This document shows, piece after piece, positions 24,611 to 33,304 of a DNA stretch of 44,382 bases. Position numbers and translations under genes: made by a program. The stretch is from NCBI RefSeq assembly GCF_002150505.1, contig NZ_MSSV01000031.1, positions 1 to 44,382 on the forward strand, read 5' to 3'. This DNA comes from Algoriphagus ratkowskyi (lineage in GTDB: Bacteria; Bacteroidota; Bacteroidia; Cytophagales; Cyclobacteriaceae). The notes under the pieces were generated by a model, which had not been told where the DNA came from, ran no database searches, and saw nothing but the letters and a program-made list of their open reading frames with translations. Position 1 is the stretch's first letter; each line of letters opens with the position of its first letter.

Positions 24611-26086
24611 TTACTTAATCCACCAGGTCATTTGATGAATGTTGTCATTTCCAGCCCCGAATTGCTTGGTAATAGCAGAGGTTACATTGTCAGCATTGTA
24701 ATTGTATTCTGACTGTGGGTAAATCCATCTATAAGGAATCTCTACGCCTATAGGTCTTCTGAAAGTAGGGAATCCAGTTCGGTGATGATCATAGAAAGAG
24801 GTCCACTGCATTTGAAAGAAGGACTGTAGATACTTTTGCATTACGATAAGCTCGATTTTTTCGGTATCACTCATGGCTTTTGAAAAGTCATTTATCGGCT
24901 CACTTAGGTACATCATCGCAGCCTCAGCATCTACATAACTGCTGTATTCTTCAGAATACATTTCGTAAAATTTGAAAGAAGCTTTTACCCCATCTTTGTA
25001 AAGCATCTCTGCATCTGCGCTGATCCAGCCTCGAACTGCTGCCTCAGCCAATATCAGTTGCTGCTCAGAGTATCCCAAAAGCTTATAAGGCTCGTTAACT
25101 GGATCTCTATGGTATCGGTCGTTTACTTTAGATACGTTGCCCTGAGTAGCTTTCTGATTGACTTCTGCATAAGGTGCTGCCGGGTCACCACCTTCGTAAG
25201 AAGAGAAATCATCGATTGCCTTTCCTGCTTCTTTGGCAGATTTGGTCTGTGTGCAGTAGATAAATAGTCTTGGGTCTTTTCTTACCTGAAGTCTCTGGAT
25301 AAAGGTAGAGTCTATATACATCCCAGAACTGAACCCGCTACTATTGAAATCTGGGTAGCGATTGTTTTGCTGATCTAGGAATACTAATTGACCACTTTCA
25401 GCTTCACTTTCCATCAATGGACTATTGGTGAAAATAGTGTTGAATTTACTGAAGTCTATTTCTCCTGATTCTGATTTTGGAGATAAAGTCATTAGGACTT
25501 TCAGGCGGAAAGCATTGATCAGTTTTCTCCAAGAAAGCACGTTTCCGCTATAGATGATGTCTCCAGCTATGATTGTGTTTTGACTTGCAAGGATTGTTTC
25601 TGCCTCTTCCAATTCAGCCAAAATGCCTTTGAATACTACTTCCTGCTCATCGTATACAGGCGCATATTCTTCTTCTATTTCACCTTTTAGCGCAGCTGTA
25701 TAAGGAACATCGCCAAAATTTAAAGTTAAATTATAGAAATAGTAACTTCTGAAGAATTTGCCCAAGGCGACGTAGGAAGGATCGTTGATTCGCTCAGCTT
25801 CTTGGATCATTTTGGTCACATTTCTCAAGACAGAATAGGGATCAAAACTACCTCTATCCCATTTGTAATACTGATTGGAGTTTTCTCCATCAGTCTGAAC
25901 AAGCATTTTCTGCGCGTATAGCGCTGAAGTACCTCCGTAAGCTCTGAAAACTTCCCATTCCACATTGGTAAGCAGAAGTTGCGGGTGAGTTGCAGTTGGA
26001 AGATTTGGATTGATGTTCATTTCCTCTAAGTCGGTGCAGGAAATAAACACCATGGAAAGCAACAGGATAACTAATATGTTTCTCAT
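24611..26086 (-). CDS. SusD/RagB-family outer-membrane lipoprotein (SusD-like_2 type)
   Basis: The mature protein is a lipoprotein: MRNILVILLLSMVFISC places the lipid-bearing cysteine at residue 17. The ATG at 26086 is chosen; a TTG three codons upstream is less likely. The sequence after the cysteine (MNINPN...HPQLLLTNVEW) and the helical middle resemble the SusD-like_2 branch, whose members cap the SusC channel at the surface. At about 491 aa it has normal length. It follows susC by 31 nt, so the two form a transporter unit. No glycoside hydrolase or sensor gene is next to it, so the ligand may be a peptide or another non-glycan nutrient; that is inference. Confidence 0.9.
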   Translation of the reverse strand: MRNILVILLLSMVFISCTDLEEMNINPNLPTATHPQLLLTNVEWEVFRAYGGTSALYAQKMLVQTDGENSNQYYKWDRGSFDPYSVLRNVTKMIQEAERINDPSYVALGKFFRSYYFYNLTLNFGDVPYTAALKGEIEEEYAPVYDEQEVVFKGILAELEEAETILASQNTIIAGDIIYSGNVLSWRKLINAFRLKVLMTLSPKSESGEIDFSKFNTIFTNSPLMESEAESGQLVFLDQQNNRYPDFNSSGFSSGMYIDSTFIQRLQVRKDPRLFIYCTQTKSAKEAGKAIDDFSSYEGGDPAAPYAEVNQKATQGNVSKVNDRYHRDPVNEPYKLLGYSEQQLILAEAAVRGWISADAEMLYKDGVKASFKFYEMYSEEYSSYVDAEAAMMYLSEPINDFSKAMSDTEKIELIVMQKYLQSFFQMQWTSFYDHHRTGFPTFRRPIGVEIPYRWIYPQSEYNYNADNVTSAITKQFGAGNDNIHQMTWWIK

Positions 26087-26117
26087 TATATTCAATGTTT
26101 GTCTGACTGAAAATCAA

Positions 26118-29100
26118 TTAAAATACGGCCTTCAAGGTCATGCCTACATAGCGTGAGGATGGATCCTGAAGGTTGTTGTCATTGCCAAAATCAGGATCTA
26201 GGTAAGGCAGTTTTTTCAGTACGAATAGGTTGTAACCGTAAAGAGTCAAATCAAGATTTTTGATTTTTTTGGACTGCATGATGTTCATCAGGTCATACGT
26301 CACGGATAGTCTTCTCAACTTCAGGTAGGAGCGGTCGTACACATTCGCAAAAGTCTTGTTCTCATCTTCGGTCACTTGTGCTCTATAAGGATAGGTTTGC
26401 GACCAAGTCTGCCAGGTCACTGCAGTTGTGTTTGGAGTATATTCTCTAGTGTCAGAGAGTACGTTTCCATCTACATCTCTTACCAGCTCACCACCGGTCA
26501 CTACGACGCCTTCTGGTACGTATACAGGTTTGCCAGTTGCATATTCTTCATCTCTGTATTGAGTTGAGTTAGGATGCTTTCCGCCCCACCACATTTTCTC
26601 AATAGTCAATGATCTGATCAGTCCGCCCCAAGCGCCATCTACGTCCATTGCTATTCTGAACTTGTTGAAGTTGAACTGGTTTTGGATACCAAATCTCCAT
26701 GATGGGTCCAAATGACCAATTTTTGTTAGGAAAGGATCTCTAGTAGGAAGACCAGTGTTGGCATCTAGAATCACTTGTCTATCAGCATTTTTCTGCCAAA
26801 CAGTGGCATAGTAGCTATCTGCTCTATCACCCACTCTTAGGTTTCCAAAATTGTCTTCATCACCATAAATACCAGTGATTTTTCGTTCAAATTTCGTCCA
26901 GTTTGCGCCGATGTTCCAAGAGAATTTGTCCTTCTGAATCGCAGCATAATTCATCATCAATTCAAATCCATTGGTGGTGTATTCATTGCCGTTTACTTTT
27001 CTGGAAGAATATCCTGAAGCTTCAGAAATGCTTAGATCAATTATCTGATTTTCGTCCAGAATTCTATAGTAAGTACCTTCTAAGGTCAGTCGTTTCTTAG
27101 CAAATGAAGTAGATAAACCTGCTTCAAAAGTCGTGGACTTCTGAGGCATTATCTCCGAATTCACCAAGCTAGATGGGTAACTAACTGAAGGAGTCGATCC
27201 GTAAGTCACCTCTTTGTTGTAAGCAGAGTAGATACTGTATGGGCTCAAATCACTTGATACCTCAGACCATGAACCATATACTTTGATGAAGTCTATCGCT
27301 TTTGGCAAGTTCATAAACTCAGAAACAATCGCACTGATAGATGCTGAAGGGTAGAAATAGGAATTGTTTGCTTTAGGCAAAGTCGAAGACCAGTCATTTC
27401 TTGCAGTTACATTAAGGAAAATGGATTGCCAAAGATCAACGCCCATGGAACCATATACACTTCGAATTTCTTTTTCCTCCAGGTAATTGGAAGCTTGTAC
27501 CGGTCCTTGAGTATTGTTTAAGCTATAGACATAAGGCACGATCAATCCATCTGAGGAAGAATAGGCTTGCTTGTAGCTTCTGTAAAAACTGGAAGCACCT
27601 GCATTGACCGTCAATCCGATTTTTTCATTGAAGTCTTTGTTGTAGGCCGCCAAGAAGTCAGTATCGAGATTTAGCTGATCGTCATTCCAAAACTTGTAAT
27701 CCCCATTTCTAGAGTCTCCGTAGTTCATGTATGACTTAGGACTTTGCATGTCTTCAAATAATGTCCTTTGTCTAGCAGAGATTCTGCCCTGTACGTACAG
27801 GTTAGGCATGATTTGATATTTCAGTTTCAGCTTACCGTCCATTACATTCCTGTTATGCACCTGGTTAAGCTCATTTGCTGCGAAATAGACATTGTTGTAC
27901 CATGCATAGTTATAGTTTGCTTGTCTATAACCTTCGAGTCCCGGTACATACATATGGTCTCTCAAATCCTGTCCATTTACATCATCGCCCATCCAGATAA
28001 GGATCGTGTACATGTGATTTTTTGGACCGTATCCATAGCGTGGATAGTTAGGAGAGTATACTTTATTGTAACCTAAGGTTGCATCCAACTGAAGTTTTTC
28101 GCTGAGTTTAAAAGAGGAGTTGAAGTTGAATCCACCGGTATTTACAGAGGTGTTAGGTACTTGACCTTGCTGGTAGGCGTAGTTAGCCGAGAACATCAAC
28201 TGAGCTTTTTCACCCTGATATGCGATAGAAATATCGTTTTTAGTGACTACTCCAGTCCTCATGAAATCATTCAAATTATCATGACGTTTCCATTCGGTCG
28301 GCACTCGCTCATAGGTAGACTTGTCGTCATAGACTGTTCCTGTGACACTTCCGTACCATTCTACTACCTCTCCCGTGTTTTTATTTCTGATTGGGCTATT
28401 CCACTGAGGAACTAGCACGCCTGGTTCAAACTTTGGTCCCCAGATCATATCTCCATCCGAAATACCGCCATCGGCACCATCCCAGAATTCATATTTTCCA
28501 TTCGAGCCATTACCATATGCTGTCTGCGTTTCAGGAAAGACTGTAAATCCTGCCGTCACCATATTATTGGTCGTGGCAGTCACGGTTAAGCCCTCATTTT
28601 TGGCATTTTTTCTCGTGATCAAAATCGCACCGTTTTTCCCTCTTGCACCATAAAGCGCAGATGCAGAACCTCCTTTGAGGACGTTGATGCTCTCAATATT
28701 TTCTGGAGAAATGTCAAAAAAGTCAGTTTCCACAGGAACCCCATCCAAGACAATAAGGGGAGTTTTGCCTCGCAAGCTAAAAGAGGGTGACTGAAACATT
28801 CCAGTTGGATTGTTGACTGTCAATCCGGCAATTTGACCGGAAAGTGCATTTCCAAGATTCAAGGTCGATGCTTCTGCTATTACATCCATTGGCACTTCTT
28901 GGGTTGCATAGCCCAATTTCTTTTTTTGCTGCTTGATCCCGATCGCGGTCACGACCACTTCGTCCAAAGCCTTGCTATCATCTGCCAATGTAATGTTGAT
29001 AATACTTCTTCCGCTGATAGCCTCTTCTTGAGCTTCAAATCCTATGAAACTGTACACCAGTATGGAGCTTTCTTCTGCCATGATGTTATAGTTGCCTTCA

Positions 29101-29264
29101 AAATCGGCAATGGTTCCTTTATTGGTTCCTTTCACCAATACTGTCACGCCTGGGAGTCCTTCTCCCGTCGGGTCTGATACTTTTCCTGTGACTTGTACCT
29201 GCGCCCACAATACTGTAGGGAGGAGTAGCATCAGCCAAGCAAAAACTGTAAAAGTCTTCTTCAT
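26118..29264 (-). CDS. SusC/RagA-family TonB-linked outer-membrane transporter
   Basis: This 1048-aa protein starts with a signal peptide (MKKTFTVFAWLMLLLPTVLWAQ). Residues about 23-100 are a carboxypeptidase D regulatory-like domain (VTGKVSDPTGEGLPGVTVLVKGT, YSFIGFEAQEEAI). The TonB-box-like region DEVVVTAIGIKQQKKKLGYATQEV leads into the plug, with PLIVLDGVPVETDFFDISPENIESINVLKGGSASALYGARGKNG. A long beta-barrel follows. It imports a ligand caught by the SusD partner encoded downstream. There is no N-terminal STN signalling domain and no neighbouring sigma/anti-sigma pair. Confidence 0.95.
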   Translation of the reverse strand: MKKTFTVFAWLMLLLPTVLWAQVQVTGKVSDPTGEGLPGVTVLVKGTNKGTIADFEGNYNIMAEESSILVYSFIGFEAQEEAISGRSIINITLADDSKALDEVVVTAIGIKQQKKKLGYATQEVPMDVIAEASTLNLGNALSGQIAGLTVNNPTGMFQSPSFSLRGKTPLIVLDGVPVETDFFDISPENIESINVLKGGSASALYGARGKNGAILITRKNAKNEGLTVTATTNNMVTAGFTVFPETQTAYGNGSNGKYEFWDGADGGISDGDMIWGPKFEPGVLVPQWNSPIRNKNTGEVVEWYGSVTGTVYDDKSTYERVPTEWKRHDNLNDFMRTGVVTKNDISIAYQGEKAQLMFSANYAYQQGQVPNTSVNTGGFNFNSSFKLSEKLQLDATLGYNKVYSPNYPRYGYGPKNHMYTILIWMGDDVNGQDLRDHMYVPGLEGYRQANYNYAWYNNVYFAANELNQVHNRNVMDGKLKLKYQIMPNLYVQGRISARQRTLFEDMQSPKSYMNYGDSRNGDYKFWNDDQLNLDTDFLAAYNKDFNEKIGLTVNAGASSFYRSYKQAYSSSDGLIVPYVYSLNNTQGPVQASNYLEEKEIRSVYGSMGVDLWQSIFLNVTARNDWSSTLPKANNSYFYPSASISAIVSEFMNLPKAIDFIKVYGSWSEVSSDLSPYSIYSAYNKEVTYGSTPSVSYPSSLVNSEIMPQKSTTFEAGLSTSFAKKRLTLEGTYYRILDENQIIDLSISEASGYSSRKVNGNEYTTNGFELMMNYAAIQKDKFSWNIGANWTKFERKITGIYGDEDNFGNLRVGDRADSYYATVWQKNADRQVILDANTGLPTRDPFLTKIGHLDPSWRFGIQNQFNFNKFRIAMDVDGAWGGLIRSLTIEKMWWGGKHPNSTQYRDEEYATGKPVYVPEGVVVTGGELVRDVDGNVLSDTREYTPNTTAVTWQTWSQTYPYRAQVTEDENKTFANVYDRSYLKLRRLSVTYDLMNIMQSKKIKNLDLTLYGYNLFVLKKLPYLDPDFGNDNNLQDPSSRYVGMTLKAVF

Positions 29265-29352
29265 TTTTTGGTTTTAAAATTTGAGAATAATTTTAATTAT
29301 TTGATAGTCAGTACATATGGCTGCGTGTTCAGGCTATGTTGACATCAAGGCA

Positions 29353-29360
29353 CAAAAGTA
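29353..29360 (-). promoter_or_regulatory. -7 promoter element of the susC-susD operon
   Basis: On the minus strand this reads TACTTTTG, an exact TAnnTTTG match, 88 bases before the susC start codon. The -33 element is not clear. Confidence 0.45.
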
Positions 29361-29682
29361 TCCAAGTCGAGAAAGGATGGCCGAGAAACGAGGTTTTCAA
29401 TTTGTTATATTAAAAACCTGAAAAATAAAAATGCGGTAATATCAATTACAATCTCTAGCAGAGGTTGTGTTGCTGCTTAAATGAATCGGTGAGATAGCTG
29501 TGTTTTTTAAATTAATTTTAAGAGTTTTTTTGGCTTAGCCAACACTATTCTAGCAAAAAGTATGTGAAGTTTAAGTGTGAAATCCACTGCAGAATATTAC
29601 GGTTTATTAATCAGCAAAATTTAGATTTTCAGCTTTTTCAAAAAGGATTCAAATTTGGCCCTTTTTGAAAGTCAGGTCTTCG

Positions 29683-29714
29683 AAAAAAAAAGCCTGGATT
29701 TGAGTCCAGGCTTT
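29683..29714 (-). terminator. Terminator of the VOC-protein gene
   Basis: AAAGCCTGGA (29689-29698) and TCCAGGCTTT (29705-29714) form a perfect 10-bp stem with a TTTGAG loop. The A run at 29683-29690 supplies the T tail on the minus strand. Confidence 0.9.
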
Positions 29715-29737
29715 AAAATGTTTTTTTTTGTAAAAAA

Positions 29738-30169
29738 TCAATAATCATCATTGATTTCTAGCCACATCCCATCTGGATCTTGGATATATATTTGACGGAT
29801 TCCATCTACTCTGACCGTTATTTTTCCTTTTTCTCCTACCCAGCTTTCATAAGGGTAATCTGTGTTTTCGAGGGTTTTGATAAATGAATCCATGTCTTTC
29901 ATGCTGAAGCAAAGGTGATTCACTTTTGAGATTTGTGTAGGAACATTTGCAGCTTCGATGATATGAAGTGCAGCTCCTCCTCCGATGTCATACCATGCAT
30001 GAAGGTTGTCTTTAAATGGTTCTTCGATCTCCTCTAGTCCCACTATTTTCTGATAGAATTCCTTGCTGGAATTCAGGTTACTCACGTGGACAGCAATATG
30101 ATTTACTTTGATTTGGGCAAAAGTGCTCATGGTAATTCCTACTAGTAATATGGTTAATAAGGTTTTCAT
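29738..30169 (-). CDS. Exported VOC (glyoxalase/bleomycin-resistance fold) protein
   Basis: This 143-aa protein carries a signal peptide (MKTLLTILLVGITMSTFAQ), which is unusual for this mostly cytoplasmic fold. The VOC core is clear: VNHIAVHVSNLNSSKEFYQKIVGLEEIEE, then HAWYDIGGGAALHIIE, KVNHLCFSMKDMDSFIKTLE and IRQIYIQDPDGMWLEIND. Metal ligands are plausible at H24 (NHIAVHV), the histidine in NHLCFS and the glutamate in WLEI. The substrate is unknown; possibly a small metabolite in the periplasm. It is its own transcript with a strong terminator. Confidence 0.85.
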   Translation of the reverse strand: MKTLLTILLVGITMSTFAQIKVNHIAVHVSNLNSSKEFYQKIVGLEEIEEPFKDNLHAWYDIGGGAALHIIEAANVPTQISKVNHLCFSMKDMDSFIKTLENTDYPYESWVGEKGKITVRVDGIRQIYIQDPDGMWLEINDDY

Positions 30170-30244
30170 GGGTTTAAGGTTTGTTTATTGGGCTTAATGT
30201 TAGCTCATTTGAGGGTAGATTGAAAGTAAATATGTATAAAAAAA

Positions 30245-30276
30245 AAGAAAGCATCCGTCGTGGCGGATGCTTTCAG
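30245..30276 (-). terminator. Terminator of the S41 protease gene
   Basis: GAAAGCATCCG (30247-30257) and CGGATGCTTTC (30264-30274) form a perfect 11-bp stem with a 6-nt loop. The preceding A run gives the T tail on the minus strand. It lies about 30 bases past the stop. Confidence 0.92.
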
Positions 30277-30304
30277 ATATTACTTCTGATAAGTAAAACT
30301 AATT

Positions 30305-31963
30305 TTATTCTTCTTCTTCGGCAGCTTTTCGCAGGTCAGTAGCAGAAGCTATTTTTTCAGCTTCACCAAATAGTTTTATGGCTTGCTGATAAACTTCATT
30401 GATGTCATTGACCACTTTATAGAAAGCACTATCGTCATAGATTTGTCTTGCCAGGTGAGCCTTCACCAATATTTTGAGGTACTCTTTAGCTTTGTTAAAG
30501 TCCTTTGCATTAAACTCTACCTTATTTTTTTTGCCAAATTCTACTAGTTCGTCTAGCATCGCATCACTTATTGTATAATCAGCATAGTATTGATCTATGG
30601 TCATATTATTGAATTTGGACTTGTTTTCAGACACAAATTCAAGTAAGTATTCCCTTGGTGTGTCAGAGTTGAAAAGTCTGTTCACATAAGCTGAAGACAT
30701 CGTAGTATCCCATGGCACAAAGTAGTCTGGCATAATTCCTCCACCACCATAAACTGTGCGGCCTTTAACAGTTTCGTATTTTAAGCTGTCATTGAACGTA
30801 ATACTATCCGCAGAGAAAAACTCTCCATGCTTAAAGCGATTCATATAGTCGTTTTCATAAGCTTCAAATTCTGCTCCATAAGGTTTCTGTATAGATCTGC
30901 CGGAAGGAGTGTAGTATCTCGCTATTGTCAATCTTAACTCAGCACCATCAGACAAGTCTATTGGCATTTGAACGAGGCCTTTTCCGAAGGATCTTCTTCC
31001 TACGATCAGACCGCGATCATTGTCCTGAATAGCCCCTGCTAAAATTTCAGATGCTGATGCAGATCCTTCATTTACAAGGATGATTACAGGTCCAGTTTCA
31101 AACATACCAGGCCTGAAAGCAGTGACTACTTGATTGTATTGTTCTACTTTTCCTTCTTGAGATACTATGATTGCCTTTTGACCCAAAAGCTCATCAGCCA
31201 TGTAGATGGCTGCGCCCATATATCCACCAGGATTTCCTTGAAGGTCAATGACCAATTTCTTCATGCCTTTGCTTTGAAGATCAGCGATTGACTCTTTAAA
31301 TTCTTCATAAGTAGTCGCAGCAAATCTGGTCACTTTAATGTAACCGATTTCGTTGTCCACCATATAAGACGCGTTGATGCTGTATTGCGGGATCTTATCA
31401 CGAGTGATCTTAAATTCAATCAGGTCCTTTTGGTTTTTTCGCTTCATATCCACTACGACTACAGATCCTTTTGGACCTCGCAGTTTTTCGAATACGTCTC
31501 GATTGGTTACGCCCACGCCAGCCATGGTTTCACCATCTACACGGATGATTTGATCTCCGGATTGGATCCCAAGTGCTTCTGAAGGGCCACCAGTAAGTGG
31601 TGCCACGACATAAATAGTGTCTCGAATGATACCGAATTCCACTCCAATGCCATCAAATTCTCCATCAAGTTGAGATTGTACTATGGATGCATCCCTAGCA
31701 GGAATATAACTCGTGTGTGGATCAAGATGCTCAAGCATTTTTGTAATGCCATATTCTATTAATTCTCCAGAATTCACACTGTCCACATAGTCTCTATCGA
31801 CATAGGTCATGATCTCCTGCAGCCTGTAAAGTGCAGCTCTAAGGTCATTTTGATTTCCCTTGGGTTCTGCAAAAGTTGCCCCAATCCAGATACCTGCGGA
31901 AATAGCCAATGCCAAAATAATAGGCAGACGAATTTGGGATTTTGTATTTTTTGTCTCGCTCAC
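30305..31963 (-). CDS. S41-family C-terminal processing peptidase (CtpA/Prc type)
   Basis: The start codon is GTG; it keeps the N-terminal membrane anchor (residues about 12-32, LPIILALAISAGIWIGATFA), which the next ATG would lose. A PDZ domain follows (about 95-180), with VAPLTGGPSEALGIQSGDQIIRVDG. The S41 catalytic core is GSASASE (301-306), supplying the nucleophilic serine, with K328 in RRSFGKG as general base. The 552-aa protein ends in a charged helical tail (KIASATDLRKAAEEEE). It is periplasmic and membrane-anchored, and trims C-termini of exported proteins. Confidence 0.93.
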   Translation of the reverse strand: MSETKNTKSQIRLPIILALAISAGIWIGATFAEPKGNQNDLRAALYRLQEIMTYVDRDYVDSVNSGELIEYGITKMLEHLDPHTSYIPARDASIVQSQLDGEFDGIGVEFGIIRDTIYVVAPLTGGPSEALGIQSGDQIIRVDGETMAGVGVTNRDVFEKLRGPKGSVVVVDMKRKNQKDLIEFKITRDKIPQYSINASYMVDNEIGYIKVTRFAATTYEEFKESIADLQSKGMKKLVIDLQGNPGGYMGAAIYMADELLGQKAIIVSQEGKVEQYNQVVTAFRPGMFETGPVIILVNEGSASASEILAGAIQDNDRGLIVGRRSFGKGLVQMPIDLSDGAELRLTIARYYTPSGRSIQKPYGAEFEAYENDYMNRFKHGEFFSADSITFNDSLKYETVKGRTVYGGGGIMPDYFVPWDTTMSSAYVNRLFNSDTPREYLLEFVSENKSKFNNMTIDQYYADYTISDAMLDELVEFGKKNKVEFNAKDFNKAKEYLKILVKAHLARQIYDDSAFYKVVNDINEVYQQAIKLFGEAEKIASATDLRKAAEEEE

Positions 31964-32120
31964 GACTTTCTCTTTCAGTTGGTTATATGTTCTTAATGTT
32001 GTTCTAACTTACCCAAAAATGCCCTCTTTTAGACTAGTCTTTTGATAAAGCTAACAAATGTTTATACGAGGGGAAGGTATAATGGCTCAATTTATTCCCC
32101 TTTTTTCTGTTAAAAAAAAT

Positions 32121-32128
32121 TATTTTTG
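32121..32128 (+). promoter_or_regulatory. -7 promoter element of the hemerythrin-ruvX-def operon
   Basis: TATTTTTG matches TAnnTTTG and ends 4 bases before the ATG at 32133. If used, transcription would start at about that ATG and the message would be leaderless. No -33 TTG is present. Confidence 0.4.
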
Positions 32129-32132
32129 CAAC

Positions 32133-32891
32133 ATGCGAACTGCGGATGATTTTGAAAAGGCTCTAGTGGGGGACTTAGTTTCTGAAAACTATGTCTTTGC
32201 ATCGGTGCTTCATTATTTCGGAATCAGCTTTTATCAATACCCCACACAATCACTTGTGGAGGTTTGTAAAAAGCATAAAGTGAATGCTAGCCAGCTTATT
32301 ACCGAATTGGAATCATGGGCGCATAGGAAGGAGCCATCCAATGAGGAGTTGTACCTGAACCCCATTGAAGTTTTGGTGGCGTATTTGAAAAAGAAACATT
32401 ACTATTTTGTGCGGCAGGAATTGCCTTTTCTCTCCAATATCATCTCAGGGATAGATCCAGAGCCTAAGTTCGCGTCCCTGATGGCAGATCTTCGGATTAT
32501 GTTCCCATTATTTGTGGAGGATTTTATCCATCATATTCACGAGGAAGAAAGCAGACTATTTAAGAGAATCGAATTGCTTCAGGATATTGAGGAAAATAGA
32601 TTTTCTCTTATTGATGCAATTACTATTTTAGAAAGAGACCCCATCCATAAGTTGGCAGATCAACATGAGATACACGACGATGAAATGGAAGGAATCAGAA
32701 ATTTGACGGCTGATTACTCGTTAGATGCAGAAGCGCCGCTCACCATGAAAGTTCTTTATCACGAACTGCAAAACTTCGAACAAGAGCTCCGAATCCATGC
32801 AAAAATCGAAGATGAACTTCTTTTTCCCAAAGCTGTTGAGCTGGAGAGAGAGGCTTTGCGCCAATTTCATAAGATATCTAGAAAGAACTGA
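32133..32891 (+). CDS. RIC/ScdA-like hemerythrin-domain protein
   Basis: The C-terminal part is a hemerythrin-like four-helix bundle with repeated H and E ligands: HYYFVRQELP, DFIHHIHEEESRLF, DQHEIHDDEMEGI and LRIHAKIEDELLFPKA. The N-terminal part (ASVLHYFGISFYQYPTQSLVEVCKKH) resembles the ScdA_N/DUF542 region of iron-sulfur repair proteins. The conserved cysteines of that motif are absent (FYQYP in their place), so it may be a di-iron oxygen or NO sensor or store, not a true repair protein. Starts at 32133, 32082 (preceded by GGGGAAGG) and 32058 are all in frame. It overlaps ruvX by 1 nt and leads a four-gene operon. Confidence 0.72.
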   Translation: MRTADDFEKALVGDLVSENYVFASVLHYFGISFYQYPTQSLVEVCKKHKVNASQLITELESWAHRKEPSNEELYLNPIEVLVAYLKKKHYYFVRQELPFLSNIISGIDPEPKFASLMADLRIMFPLFVEDFIHHIHEEESRLFKRIELLQDIEENRFSLIDAITILERDPIHKLADQHEIHDDEMEGIRNLTADYSLDAEAPLTMKVLYHELQNFEQELRIHAKIEDELLFPKAVELEREALRQFHKISRKN

Positions 32892-33304
32892 TGCCAAGAA
32901 TACTAGCGATTGATTTGGGAACCAAAAGAACTGGCCTGGCCGTTACCGATACTTTGAAAATGTTGGCTAATCCATTGGAGACCATAGAAACTTCCACCTT
33001 GCTCGATTACCTGAAGAAGTATTGTGACAAAGAGGAAGTAGATACGTTAGTCCTTGGATATCCGACTCGTTTGAATGGTCAGGATAATGAGATGACGCCC
33101 AAAGTGATTACCATGAAGGACAGACTTTCAAAAGCTTTTCCAGATAAAAAAATAGAACTCGTCGATGAACGGTTCACCTCGAAGATGGCCATGCAGAGTA
33201 TGATCACCATGGGAAGTAAAAAGAAAGACAGAAAAGAAAAGGCCGGTAATCTGGATAAGGTAAGCGCGGCGATTATATTACAATCCTATTTAGAGAAACA
33301 ATGA
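32891..33304 (+). CDS. ruvX: Putative pre-16S rRNA nuclease / Holliday junction resolvase YqgF
   Basis: This 137-aa RNase H-fold protein starts MPRILAIDLGTKRTGLAV with the first catalytic aspartate at D8. VLGYPTRLNG and LVDERFTSKMA follow with the second acidic site (D/E), and a C-terminal DKVSAAIILQSYL carries the last aspartate. The family (RuvX/YqgF) is best known for maturing the 16S rRNA 5' end. Its ATG overlaps the TGA of the upstream gene (TGATG), and its stop overlaps the def start by 4 nt, so translation is probably coupled. Confidence 0.93.
   Translation: MPRILAIDLGTKRTGLAVTDTLKMLANPLETIETSTLLDYLKKYCDKEEVDTLVLGYPTRLNGQDNEMTPKVITMKDRLSKAFPDKKIELVDERFTSKMAMQSMITMGSKKKDRKEKAGNLDKVSAAIILQSYLEKQ

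Larger units (their letters stand above)
29265..29737. other. 473-bp intergenic region upstream of susC
   Basis: No coding frame could be supported. It holds a possible susC -7 element (29353-29360), an 11-bp inverted repeat TTTCAAAAAGG/CCTTTTTGAAA at 29636-29670, and the terminator of the VOC gene. The inverted repeat has no T tail in either direction, so it is not an obvious terminator. Confidence 0.5.
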
